From Daucus carota subsp. sativus (taxonomy: Eukaryota; Streptophyta; Magnoliopsida; Apiales; Apiaceae): a stretch of DNA of 64,000 nt. Position 1 is the stretch's first letter. Each line of letters opens with the position of its first letter. The translations under genes were made by a program, and so were the position numbers. The stretch is taken from the NCBI RefSeq assembly GCF_001625215.2, contig NC_030381.2:43956689-44020688 (forward strand), read 5' to 3'. The notes beneath the pieces were generated by a model, which searched no databases, was not told the origin of the DNA, and saw nothing but the letters and a program-made list of their open reading frames with translations. This document shows positions 48,421 to 60,200 of the stretch, in pieces.

Positions 48421-48507
48421 TCCGGGATTTAATCAATCAGTTATAGACAACCTTAGCATGAGTATTTCGAGTTGAATACAAGGTTATTAGGTTTAAAAAT
48501 ATGAACA

Positions 48508-48902
48508 AAGTTCTATGTAGTCCACATATTTACTGTAGTACCGTAGACCACGTATGTTCTGCAACTATAGAATGGCGTAAAAACATTGAAAAATGTGTTA
48601 TTTTGCCAATCATGTTCTATAAACATCATTATTTTGTTAAAAATTTTGACAATCCTAAACAAAACATATTATTCTGCAAAACATGTTAAGTTTGCAGAAT
48701 ATATTTACATATTACAGAACATATGTGTTCTACTTGTCGAACATAGATGATTTTCAATATTTTTCATGAAATAGTGATATTTATAGAATGTATTTCACAA
48801 AATAACAAGTTTCATGCATTTTGCAATGTTTTTATGACATTCTATAGTTGCAGAACATACGTGCTACGGTACCACAGTAAATATGTGGATTACATGACAC
48901 TT
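48508..48902. mobile_element. Foldback element with about 70-bp terminal inverted repeats
   Basis: The left end ATGTAGTCCACATATTTACT, then ACCGTAGACCACGTATGTTC and TGCAACTATAGAATG, is matched by the complement of the right end (CATTCTATAGTTGCAGAACA, TACGTGCTACGGTACCACAG, TATGTGGATTACAT). The superfamily and target duplication are not clear. Confidence 0.75.
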
Positions 48903-49644
48903 AACTCTTAAAAATATATATTATTGTGAAAATTATATGGAATAAATATCAAGGCCAAGTTGTAAAATTGGTTATATATCAAGAGCTCCTAAGTTTAAAC
49001 CCTAAAAGTTAATTCTGTCGGCCAATTATTTTCTAACCAACATTGGGTATAGGTGAAATTTTTCAAATCAATTATTTTTTTTCTTTTTTTCTTATTTTTT
49101 TAATAATACTTCTTTTCAGGTAAGGATTTTTATCTTTCATAATTGTATCGTTTGCTTGATATAATTTTGTCTAGGTGTATTTTGTTAATTTATTTGAATT
49201 TTGTTTATTCTTTTTTTTATGAGCTTAGAGGGTTTTTTTTTTTGTGTTTGGTGTGATTCAATGTCAATGACGTTAGATCTATCATATTTTCAAAGATCTC
49301 ATGCAATGATAAATATTTATATGACATTGCAATTACGATCGATAATTCAAACCGGTCATGTTGAAGCCGACAAATGTACATATATCAACTTCGACAAATC
49401 ACTTGATTGTATTTTTATAAAATCTGAATTAATCAGCGATATGATTTGTTTTTATATTTGTTCGACTTGATTGTTTTGTAAATAACATATAATCTTTCAT
49501 TATTGAAAGAATTTTTACTTTTTTCTTAAAAAAAGAGTAAATTGCCATATTCCTGCCCCGTTCATGTCATGGACATTTACCTTATTCAGGATTGCTTAGG
49601 TCATGAACATTATCCTATTTGTGGGTCGTTTGGTTTATCGTAAA

Positions 49645-50719
49645 CAGCTTATTGCACTTTGTAACTCTCATTAGCAAATCAAACTCCATACTTTGAAACG
49701 TGATAGTTTGTAAGCTTAAGTTTCAATTAGTTTTCGGTTTGTAATTCTGACCCACACATCCGTTAAAAACAGCCGTTAACTTTAAATGTTTGAGAGATAA
49801 CGATGTGTATATTAGTTTCTAACAGCTATATTAGCCATGTGACCCCTCAAAGTTTATGTATTATATTTTGAAATTATTTCTGAACACATATAACGATGTA
49901 AAAAAATTTAAAATAAATTTTAAAATATGTATTTATTTTAAATAAGTTACATCGTATGTAAAAAAAATGAGTTTCTAAATCTAAATAATATTAAAATTTA
50001 TTTTAATTTTTTTTACATCATTGTGTGTGTTCAGAAAATTTTTTAAAAAATAATACATAAATTTTGAGGGGTCACATGGGGTAAAGTAGCTGTTAGAAAC
50101 TAATATACACGTTGTTACCTCTCAAACAGTTAAGTTTAACGGCTGTTTTTAATGGATTTGTGGGTCAGGGTTTCAAACTGAAAGCAAATTGAAACTAAGG
50201 GTTACAAACTATCACGTTTCAAAGTATGAGATCTAATTTACTAATGAGCCAAAATTTAGGGTTACAAAGTGCAATTAGGGATGGGCATCGGGTCACTTCG
50301 GGTCGGAGATCACTATTACCGGCCCCGATTCCCGAATCTTAACCCAATCCCCATCCCCGGCCCGATCCCCATCGGGGATTATTTTTCGATCCCCATCCCC
50401 AGCCCGATCGGGATTCGGGGATACCCGCGGTGATTCGGGGATTTTTAATTTAAACCAAATTTTCTAATTAAATACTTAAATTCATAATTATCATTAGTTT
50501 TTAATATGTCTTCTTAATACCTCATTAGTTTAATTTATCTTCAATGATTTAATTATGACTTTTTTAATTTTAAGACTTATATTAATAGAAATAAATATTA
50601 AAAATTTATTTCAATAAATTTAAGTATTTTAGATATATAATTATAATATATATATATATAAATAAACAGGCGATAACTAAAGTTGCCCCTAAAAAAGTAT
50701 ATAAATATATTAATAAATA

Positions 50720-50763
<44 letters not shown>

Positions 50764-50996
50764 ATCGGGTCGGGGATCTGGCTGACAATCGGGAAAAATC
50801 GGGTCGGAGATCGGGGATCGGGCCGGGGGAATATGAAAAACCGTACCTGGCCCGATCCCCAATGTTTTTTCAAGATCGTCCTCGTTCGCCGACCTGTGCC
50901 CGAAAAAATCCCCGAATCCCCGCACCATTCGATGCGGGGATCGAGTCGGGATCGGGCGGGTAGGGATTAATGCCCATCCCTAAGTGTAATAAGCTC
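49645..50996. mobile_element. Large foldback element, split near its right end by a hAT insertion
   Basis: The left arm from AGCTTATTGCACTTTGTAAC (49646) to about 49960 is complementary to the right arm (about 49970-50275), ending GGTTACAAAGTGCAAT. The final AAGCT of the right terminus lies after the hAT element, at 50988-50995. Arms are about 300 bp each and imperfect. Confidence 0.75.
50276..50982. mobile_element. hAT-like non-autonomous element with 8-bp target duplication (7/8)
   Basis: It starts TAGGGATGGGCATCGGG and ends TGCCCATCCCTA. It is flanked by AGTGCAAT (50268-50275) and AGTGTAAT (50983-50990), one mismatch. An (AT)n microsatellite (about 50727-50757) lies in its core. Same family as 46741-47407. 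Confidence 0.9.
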
Positions 50997-51048
50997 TATC
51001 TTAAATAAGCGATTTATCGTTGAATATAAATAAGTGTATTATAATTTA

Positions 51049-51990
51049 CTAGCTTATAGCCCGTGCAAGGCACGGGAGCTTTTTAACTATTTATAAACTT
51101 TTTAAATATATTTTAAATGGTGTGAAAAAATTTAATTTATAAATAATAAATTAAAATTGTATGTATCATGCCAACGTATTAAATTCTTTCTATCAAATTT
51201 TAAATTATTTTAAGTAGAATATGTGACGCCAACTCCTATTAGATTATATTTATAAATGTATTTTATATTAAAATTATTATAATGTGATTTAAATATTTTT
51301 CTAAAAATTTTTATGGTTCGAGATTAAAATTGATAAACACGATTTGTTTTGAATTAAGAAGATGAATCATAAACATGTAATAAGATGGTAGAATTTGCTT
51401 TGGATTAAGAAAAAAATTTTGTATTCGTTCCTCACATAAATCGGGCTTATTAATTTTGAAATATATTAGATAAAAATAATTTTGTGACGGTGCGATTTAT
51501 ATGATTCTACAGATAAAATTGGTAGAAAATATTTATTTTGGATTAAAAAAAATCATGAACACGTGAAATACAGAATTTGTTTTTGATTCAGAAAAGAAAT
51601 TATAAACATGCAAGTAGATATCAGTTGTCTTATGAAACAGAATTTAATTTTGTTCTAATCTAACGGTGCTTATTTGTTCAATATAGGATCCGATGGATAA
51701 AAATAATTTTTTGACGGTGTGATTTATACGATTCTATAATTAAAATTTGTCGGAAATATTTATTCTGGATTAAAAAAACCAAAAACACATGAAAGACAGA
51801 ATTTGTTTTGGATTCGGAAAAGGAATTATAAACATGCTAAGTAGATATCAGTTTCCTTATAGAACATAATTTAATTTTGTTCTAATCTAACGGTGCTTAT
51901 TTGTTCAACATACGATCCAACGGATGATAAGTTTTTGGACCATAGGACCATGCGACCAAATTATCTCCCTTACGCTTATTATATATAAGT
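51049..51990 (-). mobile_element. Helitron-like non-autonomous element
   Basis: The minus-strand 3' end has hairpin CCCGTGCCTTGCACGGG followed by CTATAAGCTAG and host T (CTAG at 51049-51052). A plausible 5' end CTTATATATAATAAGCGTAA lies near 51989, though without the canonical TC start. Two internal blocks repeat (near 51480-51660 and 51700-51910), both with TTTTGACGGTG.GATTTAT and CTAATCTAACGGTGCTTATT. Confidence 0.65.
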
Positions 51991-53357
51991 ATATAATAAG
52001 TGATATCTAGAGATGCTTCTTTTGGGTGTTTTTAACACTTCCTGCTTGTTATCAAACACCCACTTAATTAGTTCATGGATTTATCGATCTCTTTGATGTT
52101 ACGGCAGAGCCGTTGAGGTTATGGTGTTTGTGTGATACTATCGGTCTATCGCCTCTTGCTTGCATAATTGTATCTTCCTTGTGCTTTCCTCCTAAGATAT
52201 TTTCTGGCACCAAAACAAATAGTGGGCCGACTCATTCGTAGAGATCTACTGTATTGCATATTTGCATCAGAGGTGCTGGCTCAGCTTCTTTTTACACGTT
52301 CTTTCTCTGACAAAGTTATGCATACATTTACTCGAGTTTTTCCCTTATCCATCCTAACCAATGTAATGAATTCAAATAAACTACGTATATATTTATACTA
52401 GCTTATGGCATTTGTAATATATATGGCAGATATATTTATATAGTAAAATATATAGTAAAATAAAAAGTTGTGTATATTAAATTATTAATATTTTCAGCTA
52501 TTGAAACAAAATCCTTTTGTTGAATATCTGGAAAAGATTATCCGGGTTCTTTACTTTCTTTAATTATAAATCCTTTACCGCAATATATATGTCAAACTAT
52601 CTTTACTTCCAGTCCCGGACTTTCAGCATGATTACATATGATCCGTGTATAGGTGCTATTAGTATTTGATTGGGGCGGTGGATTGTGATCTCATAAAAAA
52701 CTACTCCTATTATTTCATCATAATTAAGTACTGCCACAAATCTTTATGTCTTGCAGAGAAAACACACTATCCAGAACACATGTTTAGTTGAAGTTACACA
52801 TAACTCTGGAAAACTCGAGCCAAACAATCCCCAGCATGATCAAAAAAACCAACCAAGAATTTCTTCTTCAAAAGCAAAATAAACCGTAGCTCAACCTACG
52901 AAACCACCCACTAAAGCAGGAGAAAACAAAGTAGCTTACCGCCAAAAAACCAGCACCAGGCCGACATATGTGGCATGCTCCTCCAGCTGGTTTACCACAA
53001 TACCTAATTTTATTTATTATTTTTTATTTTTGTCCGGTCGCAATACCTAATTCTAGAATACAAGTTCATTTCATGTTTTAGTGTATATATATTTCTTACT
53101 TCATAATCACAACTTTTTTTCATTAAGAAATGTAATTATACTGTTGATTGATGAAATCTCGACTTGTCTGACAATTTAATTATACATATAGTTTTTATTT
53201 GGGCTGACCGGATAGTGAAAATTACAATTTTCAATTCAAGTTTTGTAAATTAAAATTTTTAATTACATATTTTTATTCAAAAATATACCCGATCAAAACA
53301 CGTAAAAATATGTGATCAAAGCACGTAAAAATATGTGATTATAGTCAAAAAGTCATG

Positions 53358-53607
53358 CTCCCTCCCTCCCTCTCATTTCTTTACGGTTTTTTCACACTGC
53401 TCGACAGGCATTTTAAGGCGCATATAAAATATAGTTCTATAACTTATTTTTGAAAATTTTCTTTTTTGTATAAAAATTTAAACATCAAAATTTTATTTAG
53501 AAGAAAAAAAATTCAAAATAATTTATCGAATTACGTCTTACGAGAGCATTAGAATGCGTGTCGAGCCCTCGTCCCCCAATATAAACAAATGAGGGGGACG
53601 GAGGGAG
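53358..53607. mobile_element. Stowaway-like MITE (250 bp)
   Basis: Left CTCCCTCCCTCCCTCTCATT and right AATGAGGGGGACGGAGGGAG termini are inverted. Inner GGCATTTTAAGGCGC and GCATTAGAATGCGTGTCGAG relate to the element at 1629-1874. TA follows on the right (53608-53609); the left flank is TG, so the duplication is imperfect. Confidence 0.7.
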
Positions 53608-53821
53608 TATAAAATATGAGATAGTATTTAGAAGTAGTCAATAATCCCAGTATATAAGAGTTCGTTCTATATGTTTAAAATTCTTTTATTAAAAAAATTC
53701 TAATTAGTCTTTCAAAATATTTCGTAGATTCATCCCGCACTCATTATCAAAAGGATCCTGATTTATAAAAAAATTATTTGATAAATTTTTAATAAATCAT
53801 GAATGTGTGGGTCAACTAATT

Positions 53822-54110
53822 ATGAGCTCGTTTGGCTAAGTTATGGTTTATGACGTGCTTTAACTTGATTTATAATCGGATAAACTGAGAGATTAAAATT
53901 TCTATTTGGATAATTTTGACTTATTAATGACTTATGAGTTATTATAATATAAATATCAAAATAAAATGATTTATGAGTAAATTATAATTTATGAGTAATT
54001 TTTATAAAAAAATTTAGTCATTAAAAAAATTACATCAAACTAACTTTTAACTGTCAGTTTCTGACTTATTTCTGATTTTAAACCGACTCCTAACCTATTA
54101 CGCAAACAAA
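53822..54110. mobile_element. GTTTGG-type MITE, uninterrupted copy
   Basis: It begins near GAGCTCGTTTGGCTAAG and ends near ACGCAAACAAACAT. It aligns along its length with the SINE-interrupted copy at 47925-48420. Confidence 0.6.
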
Positions 54111-55090
54111 CATCTGTTAGTCCCAATTGGTTCCGGCCACCAGCCATGTACGCTGCCGTTTAATACAACCAAATTGTGACTAATCATCACTTTATCAGTA
54201 TCAGACAAATGGGGGCCCCTGGTAACACAAAAGTGTGGCCAGAAAGCAAGGTCTGATACCAGATTCCGCCTATGATGCCTTGGACTTTTTAGCACAGAGA
54301 TGGTAACAAACTAACAATACATGGAAAGACCGGTTCATATCAGTTTCCAGCGCTGCTTAACTTGTTTCAATTTTTTGAAATATATCAACTTTTATTAATA
54401 TTTATTTATGAAAAATAAATCCATAAATATATATATATTTTTAAGACAATTGCTTACTTCATAAGAAAATAGTTAACATACAACTACAATCTCTTTTCAA
54501 AATATACAAATATATGCTTTATTTAGAAAAAAAATCCAAAGCACGCCAATACATTGCAACTAGATTTCCAAGTAGGCGGTCCTTGTGGTCCAAAATATTA
54601 ATTTCACCACAAATATGGACAGGTCCTTTATTTGATTTCTTGAAAAATATCTAACTAACTTTAACGTTTAGTTGTTGATATAGATACATACGTGAACTGA
54701 TAGAATTTTGTGGTTGTATCGTAATGGATGGTGATTCCCGACAAACACAAAGCAAATTATTGATGGAGTGGACAACTAGACACAGGCCCACAGCTAGATT
54801 TTGCTGGTTAAGGAAAACCAATTACAATTTGGTTTTTACATCTGGTGGGCCCTTGCCAACTTTTTCTATTCATAGTCTACTTGTCCCATCTTCGCAACTC
54901 CAACGTTATCATCACATGCACATCAATAGCCTCGTCACGTCCCTCCAGGATAAGAGTTTAAGTTTTCAAGCTCGTTCCATGAAACTGCTATTAATCGTTT
55001 AAAGTTTAAACTCTTCGGACCATGTATACAGACAGATACGATGATCAATCAGAGTTGGAAATATACAGAAACAGAAGTGATGGTTTTCAA

Positions 55091-55097
55091 AAAAAAA

Positions 55098-55128
<31 letters not shown>

Positions 55129-55139
55129 AGAAAAAAGAA
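55091..55139. repeat. Poly-A/GAAAA tract
   Basis: An almost pure A stretch with scattered G. Simple repeat, possibly a decayed retroposon tail. Confidence 0.7.
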
Positions 55140-55236
55140 GTGATGTATCACAAGTAGTTACACGAGGAAGTAGTCGAAAGTTGAATATATCTTATTTAGT
55201 ACTACTACCATTGACTTGGCTTAACATATAACTTAG

Positions 55237-55700
55237 AGGGGTGTATTAGATTGAAATTTTAAAGCATTTTTTTGCATTCATGAAATCCGAGGGTATTCGA
55301 TTGGGATTGTTTGAAATCCGTTAAATCTTGAGGTATTCAATTGGGATTTCAAATTATGCTACAAAATCTGGTGGTATTCAATTGAGATTTTAAATTATGT
55401 TTTAAAATCCGATGGTATTCAATTGGGATTGTTTAAAATCCATTAAAATCTGATGGTATTCAAATGCTGACGATTTTTTTTACATTTCATAAAATGATGG
55501 ATTTTGTGGCATTTTTCAGTGTATTTTAAGTTTTTTGAAATCCCACCAAAATCAATCGGATTTTGAAGCATTATACTTAAATCCTATCAACTCTGCGACA
55601 TTTTATCAAGAATCCGCACAAAATTAAAATCTCATATAATCCATTAAAATCCATGAAATCCATAAATTAAAAACAATCTATTAAAATCCCAATTAAATAC
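55237..55700. repeat. Foldback/tandem repeat with GGTATTCAATTGGGATT motif
   Basis: The motif GGTATTCAATTGGGATTT recurs about five times with changes between 55292 and 55470. The right side carries complements (AAAATCCCAATTAAATACA at the end). The left start GGGGTGTATTAGATTGAAAT mirrors that end, suggesting an old MITE. Confidence 0.6.
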
Positions 55701-57204
55701 AGTTTTCTCAATATTATGAGAGGCTACGGATTGGGTCATGAAATATTGAAGTGTAAATTATACCTCACGTAAATTGGTACATATTATACAGAAGCCCGTT
55801 TCCATAACTCTAAGCACTTCAGAGGCCCAATGCATTCCTCTAAGACCACAGATACGTAAATCTTTTTTTTTTTTTTTTGAAATAACAGATACGTAAATCT
55901 TATGTCGGTATTTTTTGACAGCACCCACACACGGAATTTCTGGGCTATCGTCAGCCCTGTGCGCGAGCCTGTGATGATCATGAATCCGTTTGACTGAGTT
56001 CATGATTTATGAATTAATCTGATTTATGATTTATATGTAATTTATATTTTATAAGTAATTTTCATCAGAAAAAAGTTTACAAAAATTAATTTATGAAAAA
56101 TATCCCAAACTAATTTTTGTCTGCAAATAAGTTTCTATTTTATTTCTGAATTTAAATCGACATCTGACTTGTAACAAAAACAAGCATTTTTTTAGTTTAA
56201 AGTTGAAAACAACTGTTGGGACAAACCAGCTCCAGGAGAAAGCACATTGGCAGATATAATAAGAGGCAGGGGCATGTGCCCAACCTATTTTATTTTATTT
56301 TATTTTATTTTTTCACAATTTTAAATTTTACAGAATTACAAAAATATCCCCTACAAATTTAGAAATATATAGTTGTTCTCTAAAAATTTACTTGGTACCC
56401 CCAAGATTTTGTTTTTAGATCCGCCCATGTTCATGATATCTCTTAAACAAAAGTGTAGAAGAGGTTACAATGAATTTTGGGAGACTACGTCAACATTGTG
56501 GATCATGAAACAATTTGATTTCATAGAATGAATTGGATTCTAAAAAAAATTCGTAGGCTGATTTTTAGACGTGTTTTCAAGCTATTTCATTTGGATTTAT
56601 GATGTCGGACTACTTCAGAATTATAGATAATTCAACCATCTTCGTATGGACTGTAAACGTCCAATTCTGTTCTAATTCGAATTGTGACTGAAACGAGATT
56701 TGTTTTCGCATGTCATTTATAAAATCCAAATTTTGATCTAATTAAGTATATAAACTCTGTTTAATGCAAAAATTTAAAATATTTATTATCCTACCATTAA
56801 ACATTTAAAATCAATTAATAATATCTCAATTAATTTTTAATACTAAAATTATGGGAATAAAATCATGTATATATGTATCTATATCCTTATTAATAATATA
56901 CTATGATTGAAAATTAAATGTATTGATTAACCATAACTTTCTTATAAATATTTTTTTCATAGAATTCATCTCGTGAACTTTTTTTTTTTGTTTTTGAAAT
57001 TCATCTTACGACTCATGTTATAATATGAAATATTTTCATATTTTTTTTTATTTTAGATGCAAATTATTGTTTATTTAATTAATGATAGTATAATCAAGTA
57101 ACCATCTATGTACTGTAAAAAATTACCGCAGAAGCGACGCAGCCCCTTTTGGTTAGCGGTGATAAAACACAACACAATCCAACCCGATCCAATTGACCGG
57201 GAGG

Positions 57205-60200
57205 ATGAGCAAATACGGATTACAAATTAGGGTTAAGCCATCATCGGCGGCGAGACCACCGGTGGCAAGACCCCCTCCCTCTGCTTTTCTCCACGACGAT
57301 GACGACGGAGACGTTGAGAGAGATATCTCTCGTCAAGCCTCTAAAAACAAGTCCAACAAAGACGTAACCATCTCATCCTTTTCTATCTTCATCTTCACTG
57401 TTTGTTTCAATTGCGAATTTGATTTCTTATTTTGTGTTTTTTAAAGTACGAGGAGTTGCATAAGAAAGCGTTAGAGGAGGATCCCATGGCGTTTGAGTAT
57501 GATGGAGTGTTCGATGATATGAAGCAGAACGCTGTTCGTAAAACTACTCAGGAGAAACAAAAGAGAGAGGTATATATTTCTTCTATTTAATTTATCCTGT
57601 TATAGCAACTGTCAATATTTGTTGATCAATCACTAATTGATTTCGTTTTCCGTAAATTCTGAGATTATTTGGTGATCAATTGTTACGTGCTGAATTATGT
57701 AAGCTTTAATATGTAAAATGTAAGCAGAGATTTACAGAGAAATGGAGTTTAGAGAGAGAAGGAATAATTCATTTCATTGCTTGAAGAAGAAGTTGTTACA
57801 CAGCCCCCACTTATAACAAAAGACAAATAACAGATATAACAAAACTACGTCGTTTCTCTCCATCTAGATCCTTCTACTGTTACGCCAGCCCAAATAATAA
57901 ATTCAGCCCATTAAGCACATGATATTGTTTGTCAGCTAAATAAAATCAAGTGTGACTAATTTCTTTTCCACTCGTGACATTGCCCTGTTCTTGAAAAGCG
58001 GCGACCGCGCCGAGAAAAGTTGGAAATTTGGACTGAATGTAATCATAGTCTTCCCAAGTGGCATCTTCGGGTAACTGATCCTTCCAGTGAATAAGCAAGG
58101 AGACTCCTGGCTTATTTCCCTTTCTGAGAAGACGACGGTCTAATATAGCTGCAGGTTCTGGATTGTCAGCTGGGGCAACAGTTGTTGGCAGGGTTTGAGA
58201 GACACTGTGGTGTGATCCGATATGTTTCTTGAGGAGGGAGACGTGGAAAGTGTTGTGAATACGGGCTGCAGTTGGTAATTCCAAGCGATAAGCAACAGAA
58301 CCTATCTTGTGGATGATTTTGTAAGGTCCATAGTATCGGGCAGAGAACTTGTTATCTCTGGTTCCCTTGAGAGAAATCTGTCGAAAGGCCTGAACTTTCA
58401 AGAAGACAAAATCTCCGACATTGAAGTGGCGCTCTGTTCTGTTCTTATTAGCATATAAGACCATTCTTTCCTGGGCGAGTGTGAGGTTGGACTTGAGAAG
58501 GTGTTGGAGTTCTGCACGTTGAGAAATAAACTGATCCACAGAAGCAATGTTCGTTCGTTGGGCCTGATGATAATTGGTGCTGGGGGGGTCCTGGCCGTAA
58601 AGAGCCTTATAGGGAGTCATCTTGATAGCAGAATGGTGGGAGGAATTGTACCACCACTCAGCCATTGGAAGCCAGTGAACCCAGTCTGTTGGTTTTTGGC
58701 TTGAGAGGCAGCGCAAATACATTTCTACGCACTGATTTAAGCGTTCACTCTGGCCATCAGACTGGGGATGGTACGCTGTGGTGAGATGAGAAGATGTTCC
58801 CATCGCTGCAAAGAGGTGGGACCAAAATTGGCTCGTAAAAATCTTGTCTCTGTCCGAAATGAGAACTTTGGGTGGACCATGCAGCTTAACAACATGATTG
58901 AGGAACTCCTGGGCAACTTGTGTGGCAGTGAACGGATGTTTGAGGGGAAGAAGATGAGCATACTTTGTGAACTTATCAATTACTACCAGGATAGTATCAT
59001 ACCCCTTCGATTTTGGGAGACTTTCGATGAAGTCCATTGTAACTGTTTCCCAAGCTTGAGCCGGGATTGGAATAGGCTGCAGAAGTCCCGGAGATGGAAC
59101 ATGCTCGACTTTGTAACGCTGACGAATATCACAAGCCTGAACAAAGGAAGTAACTTCTTTAGTGATGCTCGGCCACCAAAATAGTGAGGTGATCCTCTTT
59201 ATCGTGGCATTAATTCCTGAATGACCACCTTCCTGGCTGCTGTGCAGATTATGAATAATGTCATGCCGAAGTGTGCCACTTGCCCCCACAACCAGTTGTC
59301 CCCTGTAGCGAAGTTCCCCCCCATCCAAGGTATAGTTGGGATCCGAGGTGGGACTAATTGCTAGTTGTGCCAAAGTAGATTGTAACGCTGGATCTTGTTC
59401 CCAAGATAATTTGAGGTCTGTTTTCCATTGTGGTATAACCACAGATGTAGCCTTAAGTTCTCCAGTACTATCTTCTTCCGCATCATGGAGACGTGAAAGA
59501 GGGTCTGCTACAACATTGTCATGACCCCTTTTATACTCAATCTTGTAGTCAAATCCGAGCAGTTTGGTGAGCCATTTCTGCTGAACAAGAGTAGTGATTT
59601 TCTGATTGAGGAGATGTTTGAGGGCTTCTTGGTCCGTGCGGATAGTGAAAGGTTGGCTAAGCAAGTAGCCACGCCATTTCTGTACTGCCAAAACAACAGC
59701 CAACAACTCTTTTTCATAGGTGGACAGACCCATATCCCGTTGTGAAATGGCCTTGCTAAAGAAAGCAAGTGGCCTTCCAGATTGCATTAGGACAGCACCC
59801 ACTCCTGATTTACAAGCGTCGGTTTCAACCACAAATGGCTGTGAAAAATCTGGAAGGGCGAGGACAGGAGTGTTACACATGGCTGTTTTGAGAAGTTGGA
59901 AGGCATCCTCAGCCTGAGGTGACCACCTAAAAGCACCCTTTTTAAGTAACTCAGTCAGAGGCCTACTTAAGGCGCCATAATTCTTCACAAAGCGTCTGTA
60001 ATACCCTGTTAAGCCCAAGAAGCCACGTAGAGATTTGAGATTTTTCGGGGAAGGCCATTGTTGCATGGCCACGATTTTGTTTGAGTCTGCTGCAACCCCG
60101 TCATGGCTGATTATATGCCCCAGGTACTCGATGTGAGTCCTGGCGAAGGCGCACTTACTCCGCTTAACAAATAATTGGTGATCTCGTAGATGCTGAAAGA

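Larger units (their letters stand above)
45128..57204. other. 12-kb intergenic transposon cluster
   Basis: No host gene recognised between PAO4 and the NSRP1-like gene. Identified elements are listed separately (Stowaway-like MITEs, foldbacks, two hAT-like elements, a SINE, a Helitron-like element, homopolymer and AT microsatellites). Stretches such as 52000-53300, 54110-55200 and 56200-57130 show nothing I can name; open frames there are short and unrecognised. Confidence 0.7.

Noticed and set aside
54250..54263. TCTGATACCAGA resembling a tRNA-Met primer binding site on the minus strand
   Set aside because: No LTR edges, direct repeats or pol motifs nearby; too short to support a retroelement.
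54724..55002. 92-codon plus-strand open frame
   Set aside because: No recognisable motif, splice context or promoter; lies in a transposon-rich spacer.
58768..59184. 138-codon plus-strand open frame, with others at 56-125 codons in 58500-62430
   Set aside because: All are antisense shadows of the gag-pol frame.
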